Shown: positions 17,409 to 27,065, counted from the stretch's first letter. The stretch is DNA of 64,000 bases from Methylopila capsulata (GCF_016907975.1 NZ_JAFBCY010000005.1:186001-250000), one strand, 5' to 3'. A program made the numbers and translations. The notes: generated by a model from the letters alone, not told the origin.

Positions 17409-18392
17409 ATGCTTGCGATCGACGACAAACGGCTGATCTACGGCGCCCGGACCACAGGTTCGGGCGAGACCGTCAAGCTCGGCTGGGATGACGTGGATTC
17501 CGCGCTGGCGGCGCCCGACGGCTTCGTCTGGCTGCATCTCAACGCCTCCGACGCGCGCGTCCAGGCCTGGCTCGCGGACTGCCCCCACCTGCCGGAGGAC
17601 GCCCGCGAGACGCTGCTCGGCACCGACCGGCATCTCCGGATCGAGGCGAGCTCCGACGGCGTCATGGGAGTCGTCGGCGATCTCCACCACGATTTCGCGG
17701 ACGATCCGACCCGCGTCGGCACGCTGCGCATCTTTTTCGACGACCGCCGCTTCGTGACCTCGCGGCGCAACCCGCTGCGGGCCGTCGACCGCCTGCGCCA
17801 CTCGGTCGAGAAGGGCGAGTGCGAGCGTCGCCCCGTGCCGCTGCTGGCGGAGCTGCTGCACCACCTGTCCGACGCCTTCGCCGGCGTGCTGGTGGAGGCG
17901 ACCGAGGACCTCGACGACTTCGAGGCCGAGGTCCTCGCCGACCGGGTGCGCGACGGCGGAACGCAGCTCGGGCGCGTCCGCCGGACGCTGGCGCACGTGC
18001 GCCGCCACCTCGGGCCGCAGCGCATCGCCCTCGGGGGCCTGCTCGCACGGCTGCCGTCCTGGACCACGCCCGACGACGCGACGGAGCTGCGCAACGCCGT
18101 GGCGCGGCTCGACGCCGTCGGCCACGACCTCGACCTCGCCCAGGACCGCGCCCGCCAGCTCCAGGACGAGCGCGGCGCCCGGCTCGCCGAGATCACCAAC
18201 CGCAACCTCTATGTGCTCTCGATCTTCACCGCGGTCTTCCTGCCCATGACGCTCGTCACCGGCGTGTTCGGCATGAACGTCGCGGGCCTGCCGGGCGTGG
18301 ACAACCCGCACGGCTTCCTCTGGACGCTGCTGCTGATGGCCGCGACCGGCCTCGGGACGCTCGTCGTGCTGCGGCTCTCACGCATCGTCTGA
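17409..18392 (+). CDS. CorA-family divalent cation transporter (ZntB-like)
   Basis: 327 residues: a large cytoplasmic alpha/beta domain (about 1-265) followed by two C-terminal membrane spans with the hallmark GMN motif (GVFGMNVAGLPG) between them. The soluble domain starts MLAIDDKRLIYGARTTGSG and includes GFVWLHLNASD, a ZntB-like pattern rather than the classical magnesium CorA. Members move Zn2+, Mg2+ or Co2+ through a pentameric channel. It is probably co-transcribed with pitA, which moves metal-phosphate, so the two may together balance divalent cations. The ion is inferred from the subfamily. Confidence 0.85.
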   Translation: MLAIDDKRLIYGARTTGSGETVKLGWDDVDSALAAPDGFVWLHLNASDARVQAWLADCPHLPEDARETLLGTDRHLRIEASSDGVMGVVGDLHHDFADDPTRVGTLRIFFDDRRFVTSRRNPLRAVDRLRHSVEKGECERRPVPLLAELLHHLSDAFAGVLVEATEDLDDFEAEVLADRVRDGGTQLGRVRRTLAHVRRHLGPQRIALGGLLARLPSWTTPDDATELRNAVARLDAVGHDLDLAQDRARQLQDERGARLAEITNRNLYVLSIFTAVFLPMTLVTGVFGMNVAGLPGVDNPHGFLWTLLLMAATGLGTLVVLRLSRIV

Positions 18393-18517
18393 CGAAGGCG
18401 CCAGGCGGAAACGATTGTGCATCTTGAGCCGGAGAGGTAAGGACGCGCCTTCCGCCGTACGCTCCCACGTTTCCAGCGCGCGATGTCTTGCGCGCCCGAA
18501 GTCGAAAGCCTCCGCCC

Positions 18518-19834
18518 GTGACGTCGTCGCCCGCTCCCCGCAACTCCCCCGCCCGCGTGCTGTTCGCGAGCCTGATCGGCACGACGATCGAATTCTTCGA
18601 CTTCTACATCTATGCGACAGCCGCGGTGCTGGTGTTCCCCAAGCTGTTCTTCCCGACCAGCGACCCGACCTCCGCGGTGCTGCAGTCGTTCGCGACCTTC
18701 GCGATCGCGTTCTTCGCGCGGCCGGTGGGCGCCGCGATCTTCGGCCACTTCGGCGACCGCATCGGCCGCAAGGCGACGCTCGTCGCGGCGCTGATGCTGA
18801 TGGGCCTCTCCACCGTCGCGATCGGCCTGCTGCCGACCTACGCCGCGATCGGCGTGGCGGCGCCGCTGCTGCTCGCGGTCTGCCGGCTCGGACAGGGCCT
18901 CGGCCTTGGCGGCGAATGGGGCGGCGCGGTGCTGCTCGCGACCGAGAACGCCCCTCCCGGCAAGGCCGCGTGGTACGGCATGTTCCCCCAGCTCGGCGCG
19001 CCGATCGGCTTCATCTGTTCCGCCGCGAGCTTCCTCGCGCTCGACGCCTTCCTCACCGACGAGCAGTTCTTCTCCTTCGGCTGGCGCATTCCCTTCGTCG
19101 CGAGCGCGCTGCTGGTCTTCGTCGGGCTCTACGTGCGCCTCAAGATCCACGAGACGCCCGCGTTCCAGAAGGCGCTCGACAAGCAGGAACGTGTGCGCGT
19201 GCCCATGCTGACCGTGCTGAAGGACCACACCGGCACGCTGGTCCTCGGGACGCTCGGCGCCACGGCGACCTTCACGATCTTCTACCTGATGACCGTGTTC
19301 GCGCTGAGCTGGGGCACCTCGGAGCTGCACTTCACGCGCGGAACCTTCCTGCCGCTGCAGATGGTCGGCATGGTGGTGTTCGCGCTCACCATCCCGCTCG
19401 CGGCCAAGATCGCGGACCGGGTCGGCCGCGACGTCGCGCTGATCGCGGCGACGGCCGCCATCTTCCTGTTCGGCTTCGCCTTCGAGCCGCTGTTCACCGA
19501 AGGCCACGTGCTGCTGGTGACGCTGTTCCTGTCGATCGGCCTCGGGCTGATGGGCTGCACCTACGGGCCGCTGGGCGCCGCTCTGGCCGAGCTGTTCCCG
19601 ACCTCCGTGCGCTACACCGGCGCCTCGCTGACCTTCAACCTCGCCGGCATCCTCGGCGCCTCGCCCGCGCCTTACGTCGCGACCTACCTCGCCAAGACCT
19701 ATGGGCTGGCCGCGGTCGGCTGGTACCTGTCGGCGATGGCGGCGATGACCGGCCTCGCGCTGATCGCGGTCGCCCGGCGCTCCCGCCGGGGCGCGGCTGC
19801 GCTTGCGGCGGAGGCTGCGGCGGTCGCGCGCTGA
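18518..19834 (+). CDS. MFS transporter, metabolite:H+ symporter (MHS) family
   Basis: About 438 residues with 12 predicted spans. MHS features: the opening LIGTTIEFFDFYIYATAAVL, the loop motif GHFGDRIGRK after span 2, and GLGLGGEWGGAVLLATENAP. The family imports carboxylates and similar metabolites (ShiA, ProP and KgtP relatives). The start is uncertain: GTG at 18518 fits the usual length before the first span, with TTG at 18488 as an alternative. No catabolic gene adjoins it, so its substrate is unknown. It is tail to tail with nth. Confidence 0.88.
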   Translation: MTSSPAPRNSPARVLFASLIGTTIEFFDFYIYATAAVLVFPKLFFPTSDPTSAVLQSFATFAIAFFARPVGAAIFGHFGDRIGRKATLVAALMLMGLSTVAIGLLPTYAAIGVAAPLLLAVCRLGQGLGLGGEWGGAVLLATENAPPGKAAWYGMFPQLGAPIGFICSAASFLALDAFLTDEQFFSFGWRIPFVASALLVFVGLYVRLKIHETPAFQKALDKQERVRVPMLTVLKDHTGTLVLGTLGATATFTIFYLMTVFALSWGTSELHFTRGTFLPLQMVGMVVFALTIPLAAKIADRVGRDVALIAATAAIFLFGFAFEPLFTEGHVLLVTLFLSIGLGLMGCTYGPLGAALAELFPTSVRYTGASLTFNLAGILGASPAPYVATYLAKTYGLAAVGWYLSAMAAMTGLALIAVARRSRRGAAALAAEAAAVAR

Positions 19835-19838
19835 ACGA

Positions 19839-20615
19839 TCAGCCGGGTCCGGGGGTCTTCGGCTCGAACGGGCACAGGTCCTCGATCAGGCAGCGGAAGC
19901 AGTCCGGCTTGCGGGCCTTGCAGACGTAGCGGCCGTGCAGGATCAGCCAGTGGTGGGCGTGCCGGCGGTAGGCGTCGGGCACGGCGGCCTCGAGCCCGAG
20001 CTCGACCTCCAGCGGCGTCTTGCCGGGCGCAAGCCGGGTGCGGTTGCCGACGCGGAACAGGTGGGTGTCGACCGCGATCGTCGGCTCCCCGAAGGCGGTG
20101 TTCATCACCACGTTCGCGGTTTTCCGGCCGACGCCCGGCAGCAGCTCCAGCGCGGCGCGCGACGGCGGCACCGCCCCGCCGTGCTCCGCGATCAGCCGCT
20201 CGGACAGCGCGATGACGTTCTTCGCCTTGGTGCGGAACAGGCCGATGGTGCGGATGTGCTCGCGCACCCGCTCCTCGCCGAGGGCCACCATGGCCTCGGG
20301 CGTCGCGGCCTCGGCGTAGAGCCGACGCGTCGCCTTGTTGACGCCGACGTCGGTGGCCTGCGCGGACAGCACGACGGCCACGAGCAGCGTGTAGGGGTCG
20401 ACATACTCGAGCTCGCCCTTGGGCTCGGGGTCGCGCGCATGGAAGCGACGAAAGATTTCCTCGACGACGGCCGGCGGCAGGCGCTTTGCGCGCCCCGGCT
20501 TCGACGTCTTCACAGCGCCGGTCTTGGCGCCACCGGCTTTGACCCGCGACTTCGCCGGAGCGGCGTCGGGCGCAGGTTTCGGAGAGGCGGCGGCGGACGG
20601 CTGGCGGGGCGGCAT
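19839..20615 (-). CDS. nth: Endonuclease III
   Basis: 258 residues. The helix-hairpin-helix LPGVGRKTANVV (catalytic Lys165) and the VDTHLFRVGNR segment (catalytic Asp183) are both intact. The C-terminal cluster loop C-x6-C-x2-C-x5-C (Cys232, 239, 242, 248) would hold a [4Fe-4S] cluster. It is a base-excision DNA glycosylase/AP lyase for oxidised pyrimidines. A basic, Ala/Pro/Lys-rich extension of about 40 residues precedes the core and is longer than in E. coli Nth. It is divergent from the DUF2244 gene, only 20 bases apart, so their promoters must overlap. Confidence 0.95.
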   Translation of the reverse strand: MPPRQPSAAASPKPAPDAAPAKSRVKAGGAKTGAVKTSKPGRAKRLPPAVVEEIFRRFHARDPEPKGELEYVDPYTLLVAVVLSAQATDVGVNKATRRLYAEAATPEAMVALGEERVREHIRTIGLFRTKAKNVIALSERLIAEHGGAVPPSRAALELLPGVGRKTANVVMNTAFGEPTIAVDTHLFRVGNRTRLAPGKTPLEVELGLEAAVPDAYRRHAHHWLILHGRYVCKARKPDCFRCLIEDLCPFEPKTPGPG

Positions 20616-20635
20616 CCCCGCGTTATACTGAAGCC

Positions 20636-21154
20636 ATGACGCCGGACGCCAGATCGTATCGCGCGGTCGAAGACCCGGTCTTCGACGCCGAGATCACGCC
20701 GCACCGCTCGCTCGGTCCGCGCGGCTTCGCGATCCTCATGGCCGCGTTCGGGACGGCGTCGCTTCTGCTCAGCATCCCCTTCTTCCTGATCGGCGCCTGG
20801 CCGGTGGTCGGCTTCTTCGGCCTCGACGTCGCCCTGCTATGGCTCGCCTTCCGCATGAGCTTCACCGAGGGGCGCGCCTGCGAGAAGATCGTGCTCACCT
20901 ACCTCGAGCTCGTCGTCCGCCGGGTCACGCCTAAGGGCGTCGCCCAGGAGTGGCGGTTCAACCCATCCTGGGTGCGGCTCGAAAGCGAGACGGACGCCGA
21001 CTTCGGCATGACGCGGCTCGCCGTGCGCTCCCGGGAAGCGTCGATCGACGTCGCCCGCGCGCTGTCGCCGCACGAGCGCGCCGAGTTCGCCGACGCCTTC
21101 GGCGCGGCGCTCGCCGCCGCCAAGGCCGGTCCCCACTTCGCCGACGAGCGCTGA
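20636..21154 (+). CDS. DUF2244 domain membrane protein
   Basis: 172 residues. After a short N-terminal arm (ITPHRSLGPRGFAILM) come two membrane spans (about 30-75), then a soluble domain ending around RLAVRSREASIDVARALSPHERAEFADAF. This matches DUF2244, a small alphaproteobacterial inner-membrane family, often beside nth as here. The molecular role is not known. It may share its promoter region with the divergent nth gene, which starts 20 bases away. Confidence 0.8.
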   Translation: MTPDARSYRAVEDPVFDAEITPHRSLGPRGFAILMAAFGTASLLLSIPFFLIGAWPVVGFFGLDVALLWLAFRMSFTEGRACEKIVLTYLELVVRRVTPKGVAQEWRFNPSWVRLESETDADFGMTRLAVRSREASIDVARALSPHERAEFADAFGAALAAAKAGPHFADER

Positions 21155-21196
21155 GCCGCGCCGTCGCGACTGACGCGCGTCATTTCCCTAGGCCGG

Positions 21197-22333
21197 TCAC
21201 CAGATCCGCGTGACCATAAAGCCGGAGCTTCGGATCATCTCGACGAGGCCGTTCGGTCCCGGCAGGTGCAGCGCGCCGACCGCGAGGAAGGCGTCGCCGT
21301 CGGAGATGATCGGCAGCGCCCGCTGCAGCATGGTGACGTTGCGGCGGGTGATGAAGGCGGAGAGGAAGTCGGCGTAGCCGTCGGCGTCGAACATCCCCGC
21401 CCAGGCGGGCCCGCGCATGGCGAGCAGGTAACCGATCCGCCGGGTCTGGTAGAGGCCGGTGATCGTGCTCTCGATGTCTTCGGGGCGCGTGTTGCGCTCG
21501 GCGGCGTCCCGCAGCATCCGCAGGGCGACGCCGTCCGGCACCGAGGCCAGCGCGTCCACCTGCTCGATCGGCGTCTCCAAGGCCACAACCTCGGCGCCCT
21601 GTTCGTGCGCCATCCGCTCGATCCGAGCGTCGGCGGTCTCGGGGTCCGAGCGCTGGATCGGCGCCGCGCAGTTCGAGCGTGACAGGGCGAGCGCCAGGTA
21701 CCAGGGGTTCAGCTGGTTCGCGACCGAGGCGGGGATGCCCGCGCGGGCGACGCGCGCCTCGACCGCCGGGCGGACGTGTTCGGGCAGCAGGCGCAGCGTG
21801 TCGCCGCCGGGGCGGAACGAGCGGTTGGCCACCAGCCGGCGCAGCTCGGAGGCGACGCGCTTCGTGCTTGCGCCCGGTAGCTCGATCGCGACGACGTGGG
21901 AGCGCGCAAGCGCCCGCAGCACGAGATCGTCGAACTGCTTCGCCTGATCGTCGGACGAATGCATCGTGCCGAAGAGATAGGAGACCTTGGCGCCCGGCCG
22001 CTCGACCCGCCACAGCAGCCCCTGGCCGTTGACGACGCCGCGCGCCGCGCCTTCGAAAGTCTCGAAGCCGTCGGGGTCGCTCGCCTGAAGCGACTTGACG
22101 AGATCGACGCCGGAGCACGGCTCAAGCTGGGTCGCGGCGCTCGTCAGAGCCCGCGCCGCATCGCCCGATCGCACCGAACCGACGTCCGGCGCGGCCTCGT
22201 CGGCCCGCGCGGACGACGTGAGAAGGACGCCCGCGACGAGGACGAACGCTGCGGTCGCGGCCCTCACGCTGCGCGCGAGACCCGCCGAGCCAACTGAAAC
22301 TTCGAGCCGAGCAGCCGAAGACGACGTCGCCAT
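21197..22333 (-). CDS. TraB/GumN family protein, exported
   Basis: 378 residues. An N-terminal signal segment (about 22-44, ATAAFVLVAGVLLTSSARA) suggests export to the periplasm. The body shows the TraB/GumN pattern: LLWRVERPGAKVSYLFGTMH near 108-127, with conserved GT-x-H, then VVAIELPG, and the closing GALHLPGPNGLVEMIRSSGF with a second GxxH. The family has been proposed to be a metal-dependent peptidase (Tiki-like), but its role in bacteria is unclear. It lies downstream of dapB and gpmA on the same strand. Confidence 0.82.
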   Translation of the reverse strand: MATSSSAARLEVSVGSAGLARSVRAATAAFVLVAGVLLTSSARADEAAPDVGSVRSGDAARALTSAATQLEPCSGVDLVKSLQASDPDGFETFEGAARGVVNGQGLLWRVERPGAKVSYLFGTMHSSDDQAKQFDDLVLRALARSHVVAIELPGASTKRVASELRRLVANRSFRPGGDTLRLLPEHVRPAVEARVARAGIPASVANQLNPWYLALALSRSNCAAPIQRSDPETADARIERMAHEQGAEVVALETPIEQVDALASVPDGVALRMLRDAAERNTRPEDIESTITGLYQTRRIGYLLAMRGPAWAGMFDADGYADFLSAFITRRNVTMLQRALPIISDGDAFLAVGALHLPGPNGLVEMIRSSGFMVTRIW

Positions 22334-22430
22334 GACGGTAGGATGGGGCGCCGTTCACCCCACGCCAATCACTTCTTTGCTGGCGCAGACCAGCTCCGAC
22401 GTTTTCGACGGCCGTCGGCGCGCGGACGCC

Positions 22431-23057
22431 TCAGAGGCCGGCGCCGAGATCCTTCACCGACGCGATCGTGGAGTCGGCGTTCATGTCGTAGATGATCGGG
22501 GCGGCGGTGAAGAGCTCACGCTGCAGCAGCGCGTCCGGCGTCAGGCGCTCGAGCACCATGATCAGCGCCCGCAACGAGTTGCCGTGGGCGGTGACCAGCG
22601 TCTGCTCGCCGTTCAGCACCCGCGGCAGGATCTGGGCGACGAAGTAGGGCAGCGTGCGGGCGACAGTGTCGCGCAACGACTCGCCGCCGGGCGGCGGCAC
22701 GTCGTAGGAGCGGCGCCACATCAGCACCTTCTGCTCGCCCCAGGTCTTCCGGGCGTCGTCCTTGTTGAGGCCGGTCAGCTCGCCATAGTCGCGCTCGTTC
22801 AGCGCGGCGTCCTCGATCACCGGCACGGCGCGGCCGCCGAGTTCGGCGAGAATGAGCTGGTTGGTGCGCTGGGCGCGCTGAAGCTTGGAGGTGAAGGCGA
22901 CGTCGAACGTCACTCCCGCCGCCTTCAGCCTGCGCCCGGCCGCGCTCGCCTCGGCGAGGCCGCGTTCCGTGAGCCCCGGATCCTTCCACCCTGTGAAGAG
23001 ATTCTTGAGGTTCCACTCGCTCTGGCCATGACGCACGAGCACGAGTCGACGTTGCAT
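22431..23057 (-). CDS. gpmA: 2,3-bisphosphoglycerate-dependent phosphoglycerate mutase
   Basis: 208 residues, the short alphaproteobacterial form. The phosphohistidine motif [10 protein letters not shown] is at the start (His10), followed by [15 protein letters not shown], the [16 protein letters not shown] substrate loop, and the second catalytic His in [14 protein letters not shown]. It interconverts 3- and 2-phosphoglycerate in glycolysis in the cytoplasm. It follows dapB on the same strand after 120 bases, a pairing often seen in Hyphomicrobiales. Confidence 0.94.
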   Translation of the reverse strand: MQRRLVLVRHGQSEWNLKNLFTGWKDPGLTERGLAEASAAGRRLKAAGVTFDVAFTSKLQRAQRTNQLILAELGGRAVPVIEDAALNERDYGELTGLNKDDARKTWGEQKVLMWRRSYDVPPPGGESLRDTVARTLPYFVAQILPRVLNGEQTLVTAHGNSLRALIMVLERLTPDALLQRELFTAAPIIYDMNADSTIASVKDLGAGL

Positions 23058-23177
23058 GCGAGAGAGCTCCTGGGGCTGTCGGCCTGCCGGTCGGCGGGGC
23101 TGCGGGAGGGCCGCTTGAGGCGTCGTGGGACCCTTTAGCGCACCCCTTCGACCTTTGCACGAAGCTTTCGCGCGGCT

Positions 23178-23993
23178 TCAGTCCCGCTGAAGGCCGAGGA
23201 CGTCCGCCATCGAATAATGCCCGGGCTTGCGCCCGAAGCCCCACAGCGCCGCCTTCACGGCGCCGCGGGCGAAGATCATGCGGTCCTCGGCGCGGTGGAC
23301 CAGCTCCACCCGTTCGCCGGCGCCGGCGAGGATCACCGTGTGCTCGCCGACGACGGAGCCGCCGCGGAGCGTGGCGAAGCCGATCGCGCCCTCCGCCCGC
23401 GGCCCGGTGTGGCCGTCGCGCACGCGCACCGACGCGTCCTTCAGCGCGACCTCGCGGCCCTCGGCCGCCGCTTCGCCCAACAGCAGCGCCGTGCCGGACG
23501 GCGCGTCGACCTTGGCGCGGTGATGCATCTCCAGGACCTCGATGTCCCAGTCCGGCCCAAGCGCCCGCGCCGCCTGCCGCACGAGGGCGGCCAGCAGGTT
23601 CACGCCGAGGCTCATGTTGCCCGAACGCACGACCACCGCGTGGCGGGCGACGGCGTCGAGCCGATCGAGGTCGGTCTCCGACAGGCCGGTAGTGCCGACC
23701 ACGTGGACGATCCGCGCCTGCGCCGCGAGCTCGGCGATGGCGACGGTGGCCGCCGGGGCCGTGAAGTCCACAACGCCGTCGGCATGGGCCACCAGCGGCA
23801 GAGGATCGTCGGTGACGCGCACGCCGAGCGGGCCGAGGCCGGCCAGTTCCCCCGCGTCCGCGCCGAGATGGGCCGAGCCCTCGCGCTCCAGCGCGCCGGC
23901 GAGCGTCACGCCCTCGATCTCGGCGATCGCCCGGGTCAGCGCTCGGCCCATGCGGCCGGAGGCTCCGAGGACGATGAGGCGCATGTCGGTCAT
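23178..23993 (-). CDS. dapB: 4-hydroxy-tetrahydrodipicolinate reductase
   Basis: 271 residues. The nucleotide motif [12 protein letters not shown] is at residues 7-18, GTTGLSE and SGNMSLGVN follow, and the substrate/catalytic segment is [20 protein letters not shown]. It reduces hydroxy-tetrahydrodipicolinate in lysine and diaminopimelate synthesis (cytoplasm). The intact HHR-x-K-x-D-x-PSGTA signature supports an active enzyme. The gene is monocistronic or is followed by gpmA; its promoter would lie in the 212-base region shared with the divergent iron ABC operon. Confidence 0.95.
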   Translation of the reverse strand: MTDMRLIVLGASGRMGRALTRAIAEIEGVTLAGALEREGSAHLGADAGELAGLGPLGVRVTDDPLPLVAHADGVVDFTAPAATVAIAELAAQARIVHVVGTTGLSETDLDRLDAVARHAVVVRSGNMSLGVNLLAALVRQAARALGPDWDIEVLEMHHRAKVDAPSGTALLLGEAAAEGREVALKDASVRVRDGHTGPRAEGAIGFATLRGGSVVGEHTVILAGAGERVELVHRAEDRMIFARGAVKAALWGFGRKPGHYSMADVLGLQRD

Positions 23994-24083
23994 GGGCGGG
24001 CTCCTCGGGGCAGGACGGAACGGCTGGGCGGCGGCCGCTATAGCATCCGGAACGGGCGGAGGCGACCGCGGCGCAGGAATTGC

Positions 24084-24105
24084 GTTGAATTGCTCTAATT
24101 CCAGA
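24084..24105 (-). promoter_or_regulatory. 22-bp site shared with the heme-uptake promoter
   Basis: Read on the minus strand this site begins TCTGGAATTA and ends CAATTCAAC. A site at 40378-40399, upstream of the heme-uptake sigma gene, matches it at 19 of 22 positions. It lies 101 bases before fbpA in an AT-rich island. Inside it, GAATT (24087-24091) and AATTC (24097-24101) form an inverted pair. A shared iron-linked regulator site is likely but unproven. Confidence 0.5.
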
Positions 24106-24205
24106 CTTTTGAACTCTTCGCGACGACGTTGACCGTCCGCCGCGCAGGGTCCTACCAGAACCCTGCCGCTCCGCAGAGACGCGGCCGCTCCGGGGGACCG
24201 ACGTC

Positions 24206-25234
24206 ATGACCGCATCTTTCAAGGCCGCCGCTTTCGCCGCTTTCGCTTCGCTTGGGCTGGCCCTGCCGGCCGCCGCCGCCGAGGTCAACGTCTACACCAC
24301 CCGCGAGCCCGGCCTGATCCAGCCGCTGCTCGACGCTTACGCCGAGAAGGCTGGCGTCAAGGTCAACACTGTCTTCGTCAAGGAGGGTCTCGCCGAGCGC
24401 GTGGCGGCGGAGGGCGAGAACTCGCCGGCCGACATCCTGATGACGGTCGATTTCGGCAACCTGATCGACCTGGTCGACCGGGGCCTGACGCAGCCGACGA
24501 CGTCCGCCGCGATTGAGGCCGCGGTGCCCGCGAGCTTGCGCGACGCCAACGGCCAATGGACGGCGCTCTCGCTCCGCGCGCGCGTTCTGTATGTCTCGAA
24601 GGACCGCCTGCCGGACCTCAAGGCGATGACCTACGAGGACCTCGCCGACCCGAAGTGGAAAGGCAAGGTCTGCATCCGTTCGGGTCAGCACCCCTACAAC
24701 ACCTCGCTGATCGCCGCGGTGATCGCGAAGGACGGCCGCGACGCCGCCAAGACCTGGTTGACGGGCCTCAAGGCGAACCTCGCCCGCAAGGCGAGCGGCG
24801 GCGACCGCGAGGGCGCCCGCGACGTGCTCGCCGGGCTCTGCGACGTGGCGATCGGCAATTCGTACTACGTCGGGCTGATGCGTTCGGGCAAAGGCGGTCC
24901 TGACCAGCAGAAGTGGGCCGAGGCGATCAACGTCGTGCTGCCGACCTTCGCCAAGAGCGGCGGCACCCACGTCAACGTCTCGGGCGCGGCGGTCGCGAAG
25001 AACGCGCCGAACAAGGAGCAGGCCGTGAAGCTGCTCGAGTTCCTGGTCTCCGACGAGGCGCAGGGCCTCTACGCCAAGGCGAACTTCGAATACCCGGTGA
25101 AGCCCGGCGCGCCGGTCGATCCGATCCTCGCCTCGTTCGGAGAACTGAAGGTCGACGACGCCTCGCTCGCCGAGATCTCTAAGAACCGCAAGGCCGCCTC
25201 CGCCCTGGTCGACGAGGTCGGCTTCGACGGCTGA
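24206..25234 (+). CDS. fbpA: Fe(3+) ABC transporter substrate-binding protein
   Basis: 342 residues with a clear signal peptide (about 1-25, ending LALPAAAAE). The mature protein starts EVNVYTTREPGLIQPLLDAY, the usual start of FbpA/FutA iron receptors. Candidate ferric-ligand tyrosines lie in GNSYYVGLM. Family features DILMTVDFGNLIDLVDRGL and KGKVCIRSG are also present. It captures ferric iron in the periplasm and hands it to the permease encoded 13 bases downstream. It is one of two iron receptors in the window; the other is at 61200-62219. Confidence 0.9.
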   Translation: MTASFKAAAFAAFASLGLALPAAAAEVNVYTTREPGLIQPLLDAYAEKAGVKVNTVFVKEGLAERVAAEGENSPADILMTVDFGNLIDLVDRGLTQPTTSAAIEAAVPASLRDANGQWTALSLRARVLYVSKDRLPDLKAMTYEDLADPKWKGKVCIRSGQHPYNTSLIAAVIAKDGRDAAKTWLTGLKANLARKASGGDREGARDVLAGLCDVAIGNSYYVGLMRSGKGGPDQQKWAEAINVVLPTFAKSGGTHVNVSGAAVAKNAPNKEQAVKLLEFLVSDEAQGLYAKANFEYPVKPGAPVDPILASFGELKVDDASLAEISKNRKAASALVDEVGFDG

Positions 25235-25247
25235 GCCGACCACGGCG

Positions 25248-26951
25248 GTGACGCTCGCGGCCGAGACGTCGCCGCGCCTGAACCGCCCGCCTCGCGACGG
25301 CGGCCGCTGGCTTGCGGCCGGCGTCGTGATCGCGTGCCTGACGCTGGCGCCGGTCGCGGGGCTCATCGGGCTTGCGTCCCGCGGCTCCGGCGATCTCTGG
25401 CCGCACCTCACGGCCTACGTGCTTCCACGGGCGGCCTGGGAAACGCTGCAACTGCTCGCGGGAGTCGGCCTCGTCACCACCGTCGTCGGGGTCGGAACCG
25501 CCTGGCTGGTCGTCGCCTACCGCTTTCCCGGCCGCAAACTGTTCGAGTGGGCGCTGCTGCTGCCGCTCGCGATGCCGACCTACATCGCGGCCTTCGCCTA
25601 CCTCGACCTGACGCACCCGATCGGCCCGGTCCAGACGACGCTGCGCGCCCTGCTCGGGATCACGGACGTTCGGGGCCTGTGGTTCCCAGAGATCCGCTCC
25701 ATGGGCGGCTGCGTCCTGCTGCTCGGCGCTGTGCTCTATCCCTATGTCTACCTGACGACCCGCGGGCTGTTCCTGATGCAGTCCTCTGCGGCGCTGGAGG
25801 CGGCGCGCACGCTCGGCGCCGGCGGCCTGCGAACCTTCCTCACCGTCGCGTTGCCGCTCGCCCGTCCCGCCATCGCGGTCGGCGTGTCGCTCGCGCTGAT
25901 GGAGGCGCTGAACGACATCGGCGCCGCCGAGTTTCTGGGCGTGCGCACCTTCACGGTCGCGATCTATTCCACCTGGGTGAACCGCTCCAGCGTCGAGGGG
26001 GCGGCGCAGATCGCGCTCGTGATGATCGCGCTGGTGCTGGCGCTGGTGGCCTTGGAGCGCTGGGCGCGCCGCCGCCAGGGGGTCGCCGGCGAGGCGCGCG
26101 CCGCCCGCCGCAGCGAACCGCGCGACCTCGGGCCCCTCGGCCAGACCGGCTGCGTGCTCGCCTGCGCCGCGCCGATCGCGCTCGGCTTCGCGGCGCCGGC
26201 GGCCTACCTCGCCCACGCCGCCGCCGTTCGCATCGCCGCCTTCGGCGTGCCGCCGCAGATCTATGGCGAGATCGCGCGCACCCTCGGCTTCGCGCTGGTC
26301 GCGACCGCGATCGCCGCCGCCCTCGGGCTCGTCCTCGCCTACGCCGCTCGCGTGCGGCGGGGCCTTCCGGCGCGGGCGGCGCAGATCGCCGCCGGCGTCG
26401 GCTACGCCATGCCGGGCACGGTGCTGGCGGTCGGGCTGCTGACGCCGCTCGCGGGCTTCGACAACATGGTCGACGGCGTCGCGCGGCAGGCGCTTGGGAT
26501 CTCGACCGGGCTGTTGATCTCGGGGTCCGGCGCCGCGCTGATCTTCGCCTATGTCGTGCGCTTCCTCGCGATCCCCTCCGGCGGCGTCGACGCCGGCCTC
26601 GCCAAGATCCCGCTGTCGCTGGACCACGCCGCCCGGACGCTCGGCGCGCGGCCGGCGGGGGTCGCCCGGGCGCTCCACCTGCCGCTCGCCGCGCCGGCGC
26701 TTGGGGCCGCCGCGCTGCTGGTGTTCGTGGACTGCATGAAAGAGTTGTCCGCGACGCTCTTGCTTCGCCCCCTGAACTTCGAGACCTTGGCGACCCATGT
26801 CTACGGCGAGGCGTCGCGCGGGACCTACGAGAGCGGCGCGGTCGCCGCCCTCGCCATCGTTCTCGTGGGCCTCGCCCCTGTCGCCCTCATCGCCCGGGCC
26901 TCATCCCGGAACCGACCAGCCTTCGCCGAAAAGCTGGCCGTCGCCCCCTAA
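25248..26951 (+). CDS. fbpB: Fe(3+) ABC transporter permease, two-domain
   Basis: 567 residues with about 12 membrane spans: two fused permease units of six. Each half ends with an EAA-type coupling loop: EAARTLGAGGLRTFLTVALPLARPAI in the first, DHAARTLGARPAGVARALHLPLAAPA in the second (given as segments, not full alignment). The start is GTG, close behind fbpA. It forms the inner-membrane iron channel. No ATPase gene follows: the next gene is the heme-synthesis hemA. The energising subunit must come from elsewhere, possibly the FbpC at 58631-59659. Confidence 0.9.
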   Translation: MTLAAETSPRLNRPPRDGGRWLAAGVVIACLTLAPVAGLIGLASRGSGDLWPHLTAYVLPRAAWETLQLLAGVGLVTTVVGVGTAWLVVAYRFPGRKLFEWALLLPLAMPTYIAAFAYLDLTHPIGPVQTTLRALLGITDVRGLWFPEIRSMGGCVLLLGAVLYPYVYLTTRGLFLMQSSAALEAARTLGAGGLRTFLTVALPLARPAIAVGVSLALMEALNDIGAAEFLGVRTFTVAIYSTWVNRSSVEGAAQIALVMIALVLALVALERWARRRQGVAGEARAARRSEPRDLGPLGQTGCVLACAAPIALGFAAPAAYLAHAAAVRIAAFGVPPQIYGEIARTLGFALVATAIAAALGLVLAYAARVRRGLPARAAQIAAGVGYAMPGTVLAVGLLTPLAGFDNMVDGVARQALGISTGLLISGSGAALIFAYVVRFLAIPSGGVDAGLAKIPLSLDHAARTLGARPAGVARALHLPLAAPALGAAALLVFVDCMKELSATLLLRPLNFETLATHVYGEASRGTYESGAVAALAIVLVGLAPVALIARASSRNRPAFAEKLAVAP

Positions 26952-27065
26952 GGACAATCCCGGAGTTGACCTGACGCCCAGCGCGACGTTCTGTCGCTCA
27001 GGGTCCTTCGAACGACGACATCACGGGTTCGAACGATTATGACCTGTCGGCGAAAAGAGAGGCCG

